A stretch of DNA of 64,000 nucleotides from Frigoribacterium sp. Leaf415 (GCF_001424645.1 NZ_LMQR01000001.1:861301-925300); one strand, 5' to 3'. Shown: positions 45,499-55,425, counted from the first letter of the stretch. Notes: generated from the letters alone by a model not told the origin. Program-made: numbers and translations.

Positions 45499-46326
45499 TC
45501 AGACGCCGATCGGTCGTCGCAGGCGGTCGAGTCGGCCGCGCCAGAGCGCGAGGCGCCCGGGGTCCTCGGCCGGGGCCGGGCCGTCGACCCAGCCGGTGAC
45601 GATGCGGATGCCGTGCAGTGCGCTGAGGCTCCACACCTCGAACCCGTCGAGCTCGTCCGGCCGGGTGCGGTCGTGCAGCACGTCGACTCCGAGGACGGCG
45701 GCCAGCGTCGTCAGGCTGCGGACCGTCACGCCCGGGAGGCGGGGCAGGTCGTCCGCCGGCAGGCACAGGGCGTCGCCGCGCCACCAGACGATCGAGCTCC
45801 AGGCGCCCTCGACGACGTGCCCTTCGGGCGAGAGCAGCACCGCCTCGTCGGCCCCTCGGGACCGGGCGTCGGCCACGAGCGACCCGAGGGCCGCGAGGTC
45901 GGGGCCCTTGACCGTGGGCTGCGTGCGGGGGTCACGGTCGGCCGTCGCGAGGACGACCGATCGGCGGCGCGGGGGAGCGGGCCGGAGGCGCAGCCGCAGC
46001 CGTGCGCGACCGTCGTCGTCGGTTCCGTCGCCGGCGACGAGCTCGGCCCGCGGGAACCAGGCGCCCGTCCGGAGCAGGACCCCCACGGCCGCCGTCCAGA
46101 ACGCCGAGACCTCGTCCGCGTCGGGCCCCCCGGCCACCTCGGCGACCGAGCCGGCGAACCGGTCGCGGTGCACGTCGAGCGCGAGCGTCGAGCCGTCGTC
46201 GACCAGCCACGAGTCGGCCACCAGGAGGCGCGGGTCGGCCTCGCCCGTCGCTCCGTCCCCGCGCGTCGTCAGCTCGTCGCCCTGCCAGACGTGCAGCACG
46301 TCGCCTGCCGGCCGCTCGGCACTCAT
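45499..46326 (-). CDS. pabC: aminodeoxychorismate lyase (class IV aminotransferase)
   Basis: A 275-aa PLP enzyme of the class IV aminotransferase fold, which splits 4-amino-4-deoxychorismate into p-aminobenzoate and pyruvate for folate synthesis. The PLP lysine is in TVKGPDLAAL, and DEAVLLSPEGHVVEGAWSSIVWW is the family's cofactor-binding segment. It is divergent from pabB, 32 bp apart, supporting the assignment. A class IV branched-chain or D-amino acid aminotransferase role is less likely in this context. Confidence 0.87.
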   Translation of the reverse strand: MSAERPAGDVLHVWQGDELTTRGDGATGEADPRLLVADSWLVDDGSTLALDVHRDRFAGSVAEVAGGPDADEVSAFWTAAVGVLLRTGAWFPRAELVAGDGTDDDGRARLRLRLRPAPPRRRSVVLATADRDPRTQPTVKGPDLAALGSLVADARSRGADEAVLLSPEGHVVEGAWSSIVWWRGDALCLPADDLPRLPGVTVRSLTTLAAVLGVDVLHDRTRPDELDGFEVWSLSALHGIRIVTGWVDGPAPAEDPGRLALWRGRLDRLRRPIGV

Positions 46327-46345
46327 CGGGTCGGGGCTCCAAACA

Positions 46346-46351
46346 TAGGAT
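46346..46351 (+). promoter_or_regulatory. -10-like box of pabB, leaderless arrangement
   Basis: TAGGAT ends 7 nt before ATG 46359 in the 32-bp gap shared with the divergent pabC. Confidence 0.45.
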
Positions 46352-46358
46352 CAAGGGT

Positions 46359-47783
46359 ATGCGCCCCGCGGTCGTCCGATCCTCCCTGCCGTGGCGCGAC
46401 CCCGAGGCCGTCGTCCGGCACCTGGCCGCGACCGGCGACGTCGTCTGGCGCGACGCCGGGGTGGGCGCCACCCGGGGCCGGTCCGTCGTCGGGTGGGGCC
46501 CGGCCCGGACGGGCGACGTCCGCGACGGTGGCGCCGACCGGCTCTGGCACGAGGTGCGCGACGACCTGGCCGACGTCGAGCCCGACAGCCACCCGCTCGG
46601 CTGGGCGGGCTGGCTCGGCTACGGCTTCGGCTGCCGACTGCTGGACCGTGACGCCACCGAGGGGCACCGCCCGGCGGCCACCGCCTCGACCGTCGCCGCC
46701 GACGGAGACCCCGCCGACCTCGCCCTGCTCGACGTCGACCGTGCCCTGGTCTTCGACCACGCCGCACGCTCGGTCGAGGCCGTCGCGCGGGCCGGCGACC
46801 CGTGGCGCCGCTCGGTGGCCGAGACGTGGGCCGACGTGCCGTCCGAGCCCCCGGTGCCCGGGCCGACCCGCGCCTCCTCGGTGGGCTCCGCCTCGCCCGC
46901 GGTCCGCTGGCGGCACCGCCCCGACGAGTACCTCGACCTGATCGAGGGGTGTCGGCGGGCCATCGCGGACGGTGAGGCGTACCAGCTCTGCCTGACGACG
47001 GCGGTCGACGTCGACGGGCCGGTGGACGCGCTCGAGGCCTTCGCGCGCCTCCGTCGGTCCTCGCCGGCTCCGCACGCGTCGTTCGTGCGCATCGGCGACG
47101 TGGCCGTCGTCGGGGCCTCGCCCGAGTCGTTCGTCGAGGTGACGACCGACGGCCGGGTGTCGTCGTCGCCGATCAAGGGCACGCGACGCCGCGGGTCGGG
47201 CGCCGACGACACGGTGCTCGCGCGCGAACTCGTCGAGAGCGACAAGGAGCGCGCCGAGAACGTCATGATCGTCGACCTGGTCCGCAACGACCTCGCCCGG
47301 GTGGCCCGTCTCGGCACGGTCGAGGTGTCCGAACTGCTCGCCGTGCACTCGTACGAGCACGTCCACCAGCTCGTCAGCACGGTGCGGGCCCGTCTCGGGG
47401 CGGGGTGCACCGCGGCCGACGTCGTCGAGGCGGCCTTCCCGGCCGGGTCGATGACCGGCGCGCCGAAACGTCGGGCCGTCGAACTGCTCGCCGACCTCGA
47501 GGGGGCGCCCCGGGGGGTCTACTCGGGCGCGACGGGCTGGCTCGGACGGGACGGCTCGGCGAGCCTCGCGATGACCATCCGCTCGATCGTGGTGCACGGT
47601 GCCCGGGCGGCGGGTGCGGGACGGCCCGCGCGACCGGCGGGTGCGCGCGTCGGCGTCGGCGGCGGCATCACCATCTCGTCGGTGCCGGTCGACGAACGCG
47701 ACGAGGTCGAGCTCAAGGCGTCGGCCCTGCTCGCCGTGCTCGGCGTCCGTGCCGCCGACGGGGCCCCGGTGCGCATGTCGTGA
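46359..47783 (+). CDS. pabB: aminodeoxychorismate synthase component I
   Basis: A 474-aa chorismate-utilising enzyme that aminates chorismate in p-aminobenzoate synthesis. The C-terminal catalytic domain has AYQLCLTTAV, SPESFVEV, SSSPIKGTRRRG with Lys273, ELVESDKERAENVMIVDLVRND, LAVHSYEHVHQLVSTV, FPAGSMTGAPKRRAVELL and GVYSGATGWLG, in the usual order. The N-terminal part (residues 1-180) is divergent. The amidotransferase PabA is not adjacent. ATG 46359 gives a leaderless arrangement. Confidence 0.92.
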   Translation: MRPAVVRSSLPWRDPEAVVRHLAATGDVVWRDAGVGATRGRSVVGWGPARTGDVRDGGADRLWHEVRDDLADVEPDSHPLGWAGWLGYGFGCRLLDRDATEGHRPAATASTVAADGDPADLALLDVDRALVFDHAARSVEAVARAGDPWRRSVAETWADVPSEPPVPGPTRASSVGSASPAVRWRHRPDEYLDLIEGCRRAIADGEAYQLCLTTAVDVDGPVDALEAFARLRRSSPAPHASFVRIGDVAVVGASPESFVEVTTDGRVSSSPIKGTRRRGSGADDTVLARELVESDKERAENVMIVDLVRNDLARVARLGTVEVSELLAVHSYEHVHQLVSTVRARLGAGCTAADVVEAAFPAGSMTGAPKRRAVELLADLEGAPRGVYSGATGWLGRDGSASLAMTIRSIVVHGARAAGAGRPARPAGARVGVGGGITISSVPVDERDEVELKASALLAVLGVRAADGAPVRMS

Positions 47784-47900
47784 CGGGGCGCGCCGTTCGG
47801 TAGCCTTGGCGAGGATCGCTGAGCCCAGCGCACGTCGCCGTGCCCTCGCGCGGGCGGTCCGCACCCACCGCACCGACTGCCAGCAGTGAATGAGAGCCCC

Positions 47901-50510
47901 GTGGCACACGAGCACGACACGACCGCGACCGACGCCTCCCCGGCCACCCCGCCCCACGACGGCGTGCCCGAACGCGAGTACGACGTCGCCCGCCTGCAAG
48001 AGAAGTGGCAGGCCCGGTGGGACGCCGAGCAGCCGTTCGTCGTCGACCCCGACGACAAGCGCCCCCGCAAGTACATCCTCGACATGTTCCCGTACCCCTC
48101 GGGCGACCTGCACATGGGTCACGCCGAGCAGTACGCGCTCGGCGACATGGTGACGCGGTACTGGCGCCAGCAGGGCTTCAACGTGCTGCACCCGATCGGC
48201 TGGGACAGCTTCGGGCTGCCCGCCGAGAACGCGGCCATCAAGCGCGGCGTCGACCCCCGCGAGTGGACCTACGCCAACATCGCGCAGCAGAAGCAGAGCA
48301 TGAAGCTCTACGCCCCGTCGTTCGACTGGAGCCGGGTGCTGCACACGAGCGACCCCGAGTACTACAAGTGGAACCAGTGGCTGTTCCTCGAGATGTACAA
48401 GAAAGGCCTGGCTTACCGGAAAGACAGCTGGGTCAACTGGGACCCGGTCGACCAGACCGTGCTCGCCAACGAGCAGGTGCTGCCCGACGGCACGAGCGAC
48501 CGGTCGGGTGCCGTCGTGGTCAAGAAGAAGCTGACGCAGTGGTACTTCAAGATCACCGACTACGCCGACCGCCTGCTCGACGACCTCAACCAGCTCGAGG
48601 GCCGCTGGCCGACCAAGGTGCTCAACATGCAGCGCAACTGGATCGGCCGCTCGATCGGTGCCGACGTGCACTTCACGATCGAGGGCCGTGACGAGAAGGT
48701 CACGGTCTTCACCACGCGTCCCGACACCCTGTACGGCGCGACCTTCATGGTCGTCGCCCCCGACTCCGACCTCGCCGCCGAGCTCGTGGCCGACGCGACG
48801 GAAGACGTCAAGGCGACCTTCGCCGAGTACCTCGTCGAGGTGCAGAAGGCGACCGAGATCGAGCGCCAGTCGAGCGAGCGCCCCAAGACCGGCGTGCCGC
48901 TCGGCCGGGTCGCGGTCAACCCGCTCACGGGTGACCCGATGCCGGTCTGGGCCGCCGACTACGTGCTGGCCGACTACGGCCACGGCGCGGTCATGGCCGT
49001 GCCCGCTCACGACCAGCGCGACCTCGACTTCGCCCGCAAGTACGACCTGCCGGTGCGCGTCGTGGTCGACACGAACGCGCCCGTCACGGGCGTGATCCCC
49101 AAGCTCGAGCTCGACGAGGACGGCCAGGCGATCCTGCCCGACGACCTGCCCGACCTGAACCCCCGAGAGACCGGCGTGGCCCTCACCGGCGACGGTCGAC
49201 TGATGAACTCGGGCGCCCTGACCGGCCTCAGCAAGTCGAACGCGATCAAGCGCGTCGTCGAGCTGCTCGAGGCCTCCGGCGACGGCAAGGCGGCCAAGAC
49301 GTACCGCCTGCGCGACTGGCTGATCTCGCGCCAGCGTTTCTGGGGCACGCCCATCCCGATCGTGCACGGCGCCGACGGCGTCGAGGTGCCGGTGCCCTAC
49401 GACGAGCTGCCGGTCCGGCTGCCGTCGACCGAGGGGCTCGACCTCAAGCCCAAGGGCAGCTCGCCGCTCGGTGCGGCCGAGGACTGGGTGAACGTGCCCG
49501 ACCCGCGCGACGGGTCGCCGGCGCGCCGCGACGCCGACACGATGGACACCTTCGTCGACAGTTCGTGGTACTTCCTGCGGTTCCTCGACCCGACCGACGC
49601 CGACCGCGCCTTCGACCCGGCCCAGGCCAGCAAGTGGGCCCCGGTCGACCAGTACGTCGGAGGCGTCGAGCACGCCATCCTGCACCTGCTCTACGCGCGC
49701 TTCATCACCAAGGTGCTCTTCGACCTGGGTCACGTCGACTTCACCGAGCCCTTCAGTGCGCTGCTGAACCAGGGCATGGTGCTGCAGGACGGCGCGAAGA
49801 TGAGCAAGAGCAAGGGCAACGTCGTCAGCCTCTCCGACGAGATCGACAAGCACGGCGTCGACGCCATCCGCCTGACCATGGCCTTCGCCGGCCCGCCCGA
49901 GGACGACATCGACTGGGCCGACGTCTCGCCCGCGGGCTCGGCCAAGTTCCTGGCCCGGGCGTTCCGTCTCGCGAGCGACGTCGACAGCTCGCGCGACGTG
50001 GTGTGGGCCGACGGCGACCAGGCCCTGCGCCGCGTGACGCACCGGTTCCTCGCCGAGGCCCCTGGGCTCAGCGAGGCGTTCAAGTACAACGTCGTCGTCG
50101 CCCGCCTGATGGAGCTCACCAACGCCGTCCGCAAGGCGATCGACTCGGGTCCCGGCGCGTCCGACCCGGCCGTGCGCGAGGCGACCGAGACCGTCGCGCT
50201 GGGGCTGTCGCTGTTCGCTCCCTACACCGCCTCCGAGATGTGGGAGAAGCTCGGCTACGACGGCGGTGCCCTCGCCACGTACGGCTGGCGCAAGGCCGAC
50301 CCGACGCTGCTCGTCGAGACGAGCGTCACCGCGGTCGTCCAGGTCAACGGCAAGGTGCGCGACCGGCTCGAGGTCTCGCCCAAGATCGGCTCCGACGAGC
50401 TCGAGGCCCTGGCCCGCGAGTCCGCGGCCGTGCAGCGCGCGATCGGTGACAAGCAGATCGTCAACGTCATCGTGCGGGCGCCGCGCCTGGTGAACATCGC
50501 GGTGAAGTAG
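47901..50510 (+). CDS. leuS: leucyl-tRNA synthetase
   Basis: An 869-aa class Ia synthetase charging tRNA-Leu. It has the HIGH-type motif in [12 protein letters not shown] near residue 70, a CP1 editing domain (about 245-430, [15 protein letters not shown]), and KMSKS near residue 632 followed by an anticodon-binding domain. GTG 47901 has GAGAG at good spacing; GTG 47886 (five codons earlier) has no ribosome binding site. Upstream about 100 bp hold a TAGCCT -10-like box and no T-box leader. A hairpin terminator follows. Confidence 0.96.
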   Translation: MAHEHDTTATDASPATPPHDGVPEREYDVARLQEKWQARWDAEQPFVVDPDDKRPRKYILDMFPYPSGDLHMGHAEQYALGDMVTRYWRQQGFNVLHPIGWDSFGLPAENAAIKRGVDPREWTYANIAQQKQSMKLYAPSFDWSRVLHTSDPEYYKWNQWLFLEMYKKGLAYRKDSWVNWDPVDQTVLANEQVLPDGTSDRSGAVVVKKKLTQWYFKITDYADRLLDDLNQLEGRWPTKVLNMQRNWIGRSIGADVHFTIEGRDEKVTVFTTRPDTLYGATFMVVAPDSDLAAELVADATEDVKATFAEYLVEVQKATEIERQSSERPKTGVPLGRVAVNPLTGDPMPVWAADYVLADYGHGAVMAVPAHDQRDLDFARKYDLPVRVVVDTNAPVTGVIPKLELDEDGQAILPDDLPDLNPRETGVALTGDGRLMNSGALTGLSKSNAIKRVVELLEASGDGKAAKTYRLRDWLISRQRFWGTPIPIVHGADGVEVPVPYDELPVRLPSTEGLDLKPKGSSPLGAAEDWVNVPDPRDGSPARRDADTMDTFVDSSWYFLRFLDPTDADRAFDPAQASKWAPVDQYVGGVEHAILHLLYARFITKVLFDLGHVDFTEPFSALLNQGMVLQDGAKMSKSKGNVVSLSDEIDKHGVDAIRLTMAFAGPPEDDIDWADVSPAGSAKFLARAFRLASDVDSSRDVVWADGDQALRRVTHRFLAEAPGLSEAFKYNVVVARLMELTNAVRKAIDSGPGASDPAVREATETVALGLSLFAPYTASEMWEKLGYDGGALATYGWRKADPTLLVETSVTAVVQVNGKVRDRLEVSPKIGSDELEALARESAAVQRAIGDKQIVNVIVRAPRLVNIAVK

Positions 50511-50540
50511 CCGCCCGGGACGCGTCTCGTCCCCACCCGT

Positions 50541-50573
50541 CGACGGCCGTCCTGGTTCCCCAGGGCGGCCGTC
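50541..50573 (+). terminator. leuS terminator
   Basis: CGACGGCCGTCCTGG pairs with CCAGGGCGGCCGTCG (one mismatch) around TTC, 30 bp after the leuS stop. Confidence 0.8.
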
Positions 50574-50615
50574 GTCGTCCGTGCGGGCGGACGCCCGCTC
50601 GTACCGTGACGGGTC

Positions 50616-51320
50616 ATGACCGTCAGCTTCCGCACCGCCGCCGATCCGTCCGAGCCGGGTGGTCCGCGGTGGCGCGTGGGGCTCGGTGCGGTCGTCGTCC
50701 TGCTCTTCGTCGTGCTGGCGGTGAGCGTCGCCGTGTCGGCGTTCGCCACCCGAGGAGGCGCGGCGGACGAGCTCGTGACCGTCGAGTCGAGCACCGGGGC
50801 CGAGGCCGGCGCAGGGTCCGGCACCGCGCCTCCCGGGGGTGCCTCGGTCGTCTTCGTGCACGTGCACGGCCGGGTGGCGGCGCCCGGCCTGTACGAGCTG
50901 CCGCACGGCGCCCGCGTGGTCGACGTGGTCGCCGCGGCCGGCGGGTTCACTGCCGAGGCCGACCAGGCGGCCGTCAACCTCGCGCGGGTGCTCGTCGACG
51001 GCGAGCAGCTCCGGGTGCCGGCCGTGGGTGAGACCGCGGACGACGGGGTGGCGGGCGGTGGTGACGCGGCGGCGGGTGGACCGGCGGCGGGCGGTCCGGT
51101 GACCGGGGGAGGTGCGGCGGCCGGTGGCGGAGCGGTCGACCTCAACCTCGCGGACGACGCGGCGTTGCAGACGCTGCCCGGTGTGGGCCCGGCGACCGCG
51201 GCCGCGATCCTGTCCTGGCGCGACGAGAACGGGCGCTTCCGCAGCGTCGACGACCTGCTCGGCGTGCCGGGCATCGGTCCGAAGACGCTCGAGTCGCTGC
51301 GAGACCGGGTGCGGGTGTGA
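50616..51320 (+). CDS. comEA: ComEA family DNA-binding protein
   Basis: A 234-aa membrane-anchored DNA receptor. One transmembrane helix near residues 23-43 is followed by an SLBB domain (VVFVHVHGRVAAPGLYELPHGARVVDVVAAAGG, about 77-110), a flexible Gly/Ala linker (VAGGGDAAAGGPAAGG) and two helix-hairpin-helix motifs (LPGVGPATAAAILSWR, VPGIGPKTLESLR) at about residues 185-232. It should bind incoming duplex DNA and pass it to ComEC. Its stop overlaps the comEC ATG. A TACCGT box ends 8 nt before the start. Confidence 0.93.
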   Translation: MTVSFRTAADPSEPGGPRWRVGLGAVVVLLFVVLAVSVAVSAFATRGGAADELVTVESSTGAEAGAGSGTAPPGGASVVFVHVHGRVAAPGLYELPHGARVVDVVAAAGGFTAEADQAAVNLARVLVDGEQLRVPAVGETADDGVAGGGDAAAGGPAAGGPVTGGGAAAGGGAVDLNLADDAALQTLPGVGPATAAAILSWRDENGRFRSVDDLLGVPGIGPKTLESLRDRVRV

Positions 51321-54300
51321 TGCCCGGTCGCGTGCTCGACCTGCGGCTGGGGGTGCCCGTGGCCGTGGCGTGGGTGGGGCTCGCGGTCGGCTCGACCCGG
51401 CCCGGGCTGCTGCCCGTCGTGACGGCGGTCGCCCTCGTCGTCTGCGTCGTCGCGATAGGACTCGTGGTCGTGGCGCGGGTGGGCGTCCTGGCCGCCGGGC
51501 AGGTCCTGCTGGTGGTCGCCTTGAGTGCCGGGGCGTGCGCCGGACTCACCGGCCAGGCGGCGGTGCGAGACGACCGCCGACACCCGTCGGGGCTCACGAC
51601 GTCGGTCGGGCACGCGGTCACCGTCGAGGGGCGACTGCTCGACCGGGTCGAGGGGCGGGCCGACGTCCTGACCATGTCGGTCGACCGCCTCGACGTCGGC
51701 GCGGGGACCGTGGGGCTCGGCGACCGAGTGCCGGTGCGGGTGTTCGGCGCTCGAGTCGACGGTGGCGGCTCGGTCGAGATCGGCGCGCGGGTCTCCGCCC
51801 GGCTCGTCCTGGCCCCGGTGCGGTACGGCGAGTCGGTCGCCTTCGAGGGGCGTGCGGTCGAGCCGCTCGGCGTCCGCGCCGAGCCCGGACGGGCGTCGGC
51901 CTGGTCGAACGGGCTCCGGTCGGCCTTCCGCGCCGTGGCCGCCGGCCTGCCGGGCGACGGCGGGGCGCTGCTGCCCGGGCTCGCCATCGGCGACACGTCG
52001 GGTGTGCCCGACGATCTCGACGACGACATGAGGCAGGCGTCGCTCAGCCACCTGACGGCCGTGTCGGGCTCGAACTGCGCGGTGCTCGTCGCCCTCGTGA
52101 TGCTCGTCGGGTCGCTGCTGAAGGTGCCGCGGTTGCTGCGGCTCGCGGTGGCAGTCGTCGTGCTCGTCGCGTTCGTCGTGCTCGTCACGCCCGAGCCGAG
52201 CATCGTCCGGGCCACCGTCATGGCGGTGCTCGTCCTCGTGCACCTCGCCGTCGCCCGACCGATCGCCGGCGTGCCCGTCGTCGCGCTGGCGGTCGCCGGG
52301 CTGCTGTTCACCGACCCGTGGTTGGCCCGCGACCTCGCCTTCGTCCTGTCGGTCCTCGCGACGTCGGGGCTGGTCGTGCTCGGCGGACCGCTGACCGCCC
52401 TGCTGGCGCGCCTCGTGCCCGAGCCGGTGGCGGCCGCCCTCGCCGTGCCCGCGGCCGCGCAGCTCGCCTGCCAGCCCGTGCTGCTCGCCCTCGAACCGAG
52501 CATCGCCCTGCACGGCGTCGTCGCGAACGTGCTCGCCGGCCCGGCGGCTCCGGTGGCGACCGTGGGCGGACTCGTCGTCTGCGTGCTCGCGCCCTGGGTG
52601 CCCGGGGCGGCCACGGCCGTCGCCTGGGCCTCGTGGCTGCCGTCGTCCTGGGTCGCGGCCGTCGCCCGGTCGGCGGCGAGCTGGCCGGGCACGCGACTCG
52701 GGTGGGACGCCTCGGCGCTCGGCGTCGCCTCCCTGGTCGGCGTCACGGCACTCGTCGTCGTGGCCGTGGTGGCCCGGGCCCGGGGGCGCACGCGAGCCGT
52801 GGCGGCGACGCTGCTGGTGAGCGTGCTCGTGGCGGCCGTCGGCGTGGTGGGCGGGCACACCGTGGTGACCCGCGCCTCCGTACCCGACGACTGGGTCGTC
52901 GCCCAGTGCGACGTGGGACAGGGCGATGCCGTGCTCGTGCGCAGCGGCCCCGTCGTCGCCTTGATCGACGTGGGCGACGACGGGGCCGCCCTCGACCGAT
53001 GCCTCTCGACGTTCGGCGTCCGGCACGTCGACCTGCTCGTGCTCACCCATTTCGACCGTGATCACGTCGGGGCGATCGACTCCGTGGTCGGTCGGGTCGG
53101 CACAACTCTCGTCGGGCCCGTGGGGCGCTCCGACGACGCCGAGGTCGTGGCGGCGCTGCGCGACGGTGGTGCCGAGGTCCAGGAGGCGCGGGTCGGCACC
53201 CGGGGACGCCTCGGCGACATCACGTGGCGGCTGCTCTGGCCGCCTGCCGACATCGCCGCGGGCAACGACGCCAGCCTCGTGCTGCGCGTCGACCCCGGCG
53301 CGGCCTGCCGGATCGGATGCCTCTCGCTGCTGGCCCTGGGCGATCTCGGCGAGACGGCGCAACGCCGCCTGGCCTCGTCGCCCGACGGTGAGGAGGGGCT
53401 CGGGCGCGTCGACGTGGTGAAGGTCTCGCACCACGGGTCGGCGGACCAGCACGCCGAGCTGTACGAGCGGGTGGCGGCCCGTGTCGGGCTGATCGGCGTC
53501 GGGGCCGACAACTCGTACGGGCACCCGACCGACGTCGCGCTCGACCTGGTCCGGCGCGGCGGGGGAGTCGTGGTCCGCAGCGACGAGGCCGGACAGGCCG
53601 CGGTGACGCCCGTCGACCGTGGGGACGGCGACGTCGGCCTGCGGATCTGGCGGGAGCACGCGGGGCCCCGGGACCGTGACGACACGTCGGGCACGTCGGT
53701 GGCGTCCTCTAGCATCGGAGGTGGCGCGGCGGGCCCCGCGTCCGTGGGACGACGTCCGAGAGGCAGCATGGCAGCGCGAGCGAGTGGCAAGACGGCGAAG
53801 AAGGCCTCGGTCGCGATCGACCAGGTGGGGTGGGACAGAATCCGGCCCGCGGCCGTCGTGCTGGTGAGCGGGCCCGAGCAGTTCCTCGCCGATCGGGCCT
53901 CACGCCAGCTGCGCGACCAGCTCGCCTTCGAAGACCCCAGCCTCGAGGTGCACGACCTCGAGGCCGACCACTACCAGCCCGGCGAACTCGTGACCCTGGC
54001 GAGCCCGTCGCTCTTCGCCGAGCCGCGTCTCATCCGCGTCTCGAACGTCGAGAAGTGCACCGACGCGTTCCTCACCGAGACGCTGCGCTACCTCGAGACG
54101 CCCGCCGACGACACGACCCTGGTGCTGCGCCACGGGGGCGGGGTCCGCGGCAAGAAGCTGCTCGACGCCGTCCGGGGCGGCACCGGCGGCGGCCTCGAGG
54201 TCGTCTGCGCCGAGCTCAAGAAAGACACCGAGAAGCTCGCGTTCGCGGCCGCCGAGTTCGCGGCCGAGCGACGACGCATCTCGCAAGGGGCCCTGCGGGC

Positions 54301-54802
54301 GCTCGTCACGGCCTTCAACGACGACCTGGCCGAGCTCGCCAGCGCCTGCCAGCAGTTGATCAGCGACGCCGCGGCCGAGATCACCGAGGCCACCGTCGAG
54401 AAGTACTACTCGGGCCGGGTCGAGACGAACGCCTTCAAGGTGGCCGACGCGGCCATCGCCGGCCACCAGGGCGAGGCCCTCGTGCTGCTGCGCCACGCGT
54501 TGTCGACCGGGGCCGACCCCGTGCCCGTGGTGGCGGCGTTCGCGATGAAGATCCGCACGATGGCCAAGCTGCAAGGTTCGTACGGTGGCTCGGGGCAACT
54601 CGCCTCACGCTTCGGGCTCGCCCCGTGGCAGGTCGAGCGGGCGCAACGCGACCTCCGTGGCTGGTCCGAGGACGGGCTGGGCCGATGCATCGAACTGCTC
54701 GCCGAGACCGACGCGGCCGTCAAGGGCGCCGAACGCGATCCCGTGTACGCACTCGAGCGGATGGTGACCATGATCTCGACGCGCGGTGCGCTGCTGTCGT
54801 GA
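51320..54802 (+). CDS. comEC: ComEC/Rec2 DNA uptake channel, reading on into holA in the same frame
   Basis: The ComEC part covers roughly the first 785 residues: an N-terminal OB-like region, the competence domain with SLSHLTAVSGSNCAVLVAL and many membrane helices (about 235-500), and a C-terminal metallo-beta-lactamase-like domain with LTHFDRDHVGAID (metal ligands) and VKVSHHGSADQ, ending near DEAGQAAVTPV. It forms the inner-membrane channel for single-stranded DNA. No stop codon occurs before the HolA sequence, so the frame is 1160 codons long. The ATG overlaps comEA (TGATG). See the finding on the fusion; the ComEC part may normally end near 53680. Confidence 0.85.
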   Translation: MPGRVLDLRLGVPVAVAWVGLAVGSTRPGLLPVVTAVALVVCVVAIGLVVVARVGVLAAGQVLLVVALSAGACAGLTGQAAVRDDRRHPSGLTTSVGHAVTVEGRLLDRVEGRADVLTMSVDRLDVGAGTVGLGDRVPVRVFGARVDGGGSVEIGARVSARLVLAPVRYGESVAFEGRAVEPLGVRAEPGRASAWSNGLRSAFRAVAAGLPGDGGALLPGLAIGDTSGVPDDLDDDMRQASLSHLTAVSGSNCAVLVALVMLVGSLLKVPRLLRLAVAVVVLVAFVVLVTPEPSIVRATVMAVLVLVHLAVARPIAGVPVVALAVAGLLFTDPWLARDLAFVLSVLATSGLVVLGGPLTALLARLVPEPVAAALAVPAAAQLACQPVLLALEPSIALHGVVANVLAGPAAPVATVGGLVVCVLAPWVPGAATAVAWASWLPSSWVAAVARSAASWPGTRLGWDASALGVASLVGVTALVVVAVVARARGRTRAVAATLLVSVLVAAVGVVGGHTVVTRASVPDDWVVAQCDVGQGDAVLVRSGPVVALIDVGDDGAALDRCLSTFGVRHVDLLVLTHFDRDHVGAIDSVVGRVGTTLVGPVGRSDDAEVVAALRDGGAEVQEARVGTRGRLGDITWRLLWPPADIAAGNDASLVLRVDPGAACRIGCLSLLALGDLGETAQRRLASSPDGEEGLGRVDVVKVSHHGSADQHAELYERVAARVGLIGVGADNSYGHPTDVALDLVRRGGGVVVRSDEAGQAAVTPVDRGDGDVGLRIWREHAGPRDRDDTSGTSVASSSIGGGAAGPASVGRRPRGSMAARASGKTAKKASVAIDQVGWDRIRPAAVVLVSGPEQFLADRASRQLRDQLAFEDPSLEVHDLEADHYQPGELVTLASPSLFAEPRLIRVSNVEKCTDAFLTETLRYLETPADDTTLVLRHGGGVRGKKLLDAVRGGTGGGLEVVCAELKKDTEKLAFAAAEFAAERRRISQGALRALVTAFNDDLAELASACQQLISDAAAEITEATVEKYYSGRVETNAFKVADAAIAGHQGEALVLLRHALSTGADPVPVVAAFAMKIRTMAKLQGSYGGSGQLASRFGLAPWQVERAQRDLRGWSEDGLGRCIELLAETDAAVKGAERDPVYALERMVTMISTRGALLS
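53768..54802 (+). CDS. holA: DNA polymerase III delta subunit (sliding-clamp loader)
   Basis: A 344-aa protein from the internal ATG 53768, which has GAGAGG 4 nt upstream. It begins ARASGKTAKKASVAIDQVGW, then RIRPAAVVLVSGPEQFLADRASRQLRDQL, the clamp-loader delta opening, and continues with VSNVEKCTDAFLTETLRYLE and the C-terminal domain (TNAFKVADAAIAGHQGEALVLLRHAL). It opens the beta clamp. A TAGCAT -10-like box at 53710-53715 could drive it separately. It is in frame with comEC, and a fusion product is possible. The TGA stop is followed immediately by the dispersed motif. Confidence 0.92.
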   Translation: MAARASGKTAKKASVAIDQVGWDRIRPAAVVLVSGPEQFLADRASRQLRDQLAFEDPSLEVHDLEADHYQPGELVTLASPSLFAEPRLIRVSNVEKCTDAFLTETLRYLETPADDTTLVLRHGGGVRGKKLLDAVRGGTGGGLEVVCAELKKDTEKLAFAAAEFAAERRRISQGALRALVTAFNDDLAELASACQQLISDAAAEITEATVEKYYSGRVETNAFKVADAAIAGHQGEALVLLRHALSTGADPVPVVAAFAMKIRTMAKLQGSYGGSGQLASRFGLAPWQVERAQRDLRGWSEDGLGRCIELLAETDAAVKGAERDPVYALERMVTMISTRGALLS

Positions 54803-54850
54803 ACCGCGCCTCCTGACCGTCAGGGCGGCCGGCCGCGCCGGCGTCCGGGT

Positions 54851-54892
54851 ACGACGAAGGCCCCGTCTCGATCGAGACGGAGCCTTCGTCGT
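54851..54892. terminator. hairpin between holA and rpsT
   Basis: A near-perfect hairpin: the GACGAAGGC...CCGTCTCG arm pairs with CGAGACGG...GCCTTCGTC around AT, in the gap between convergent holA and rpsT. Confidence 0.82.
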
Positions 54893-54920
54893 CGAACCCG
54901 GGGGCTCGGGGGAGGGGAGC

Positions 54921-55181
54921 CTAGAGGGCGCCGACCTGCTTCGCGATGGACGATTTGCGGTTCGCGGCCTGGTTCTGGTGGATGACGCCCTTGCTGGCGG
55001 CCTTGTCGAGCTTCTTCGACGCGAGGAGCAGAGCCGAGGTGGCCTTGTCCTTGTCGCCGGCAGCGATGGCCTCGCGGGTGGCGCGGACGGCGGTCTTGAG
55101 CTCGCTCTTGACGGCGCGGTTGCGGTCCTGGGCCTTCTTGTTGGTGCCGATGCGCTTGATCTGCGACTTGATGTTTGCCAC
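54921..55181 (-). CDS. rpsT: 30S ribosomal protein S20
   Basis: An 86-aa basic protein binding 16S rRNA. The N-terminus (GTG start) reads [20 protein letters not shown] and the C-terminus [21 protein letters not shown], both diagnostic of S20. The longer frame upstream is spurious. The leader to the upstream gene is about 150-240 nt and contains several possible hairpins, compatible with translational autocontrol known for S20, but no defined element was recognised. Confidence 0.97.
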   Translation of the reverse strand: MANIKSQIKRIGTNKKAQDRNRAVKSELKTAVRATREAIAAGDKDKATSALLLASKKLDKAASKGVIHQNQAANRKSSIAKQVGAL

Positions 55182-55413
55182 GTGAACTACTTTCTGGATT
55201 CTGTGTCTCGGACGGGTGTGCGCCAGCCGAGCGTCCGACCGACGTGAATCGGTGGACCCGGTGCTGCCGCCGGTGATGGCCACCGGAGCGGCTCTCGGCT
55301 GCGATCGCGTTCCGCCACTGCAGACGTAACGCGCAAGCCAACAGGCAACGTTACCAGCAGCAGGCCCGACTCTCAACGAGCGTCGGCCCGACGGCGTGCC
55401 GTGTCGTGCGTAG

Positions 55414-55419
55414 TACCGT
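55414..55419 (+). promoter_or_regulatory. -10-like box, leaderless arrangement
   Basis: TACCGT ends 6 nt before ATG 55426 of the aminotransferase. Confidence 0.4.
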
Positions 55420-55425
55420 GCCATC

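Noticed and set aside
47784-47885. T-box leader or leucine attenuator before leuS
   Set aside because: The leader is too short, and neither T-box sequence nor a leucine-rich leader peptide was found.
46323-50906. A 1527-codon open frame on the minus strand
   Set aside because: It runs antisense through pabB, leuS and comEA. Long antisense frames are expected in GC-rich coding DNA, and its residue content is Arg/Gly/Val/Asp low-complexity.
50255-53659. A 1134-codon minus-strand frame
   Set aside because: Antisense to comEA/comEC and without recognisable domains.
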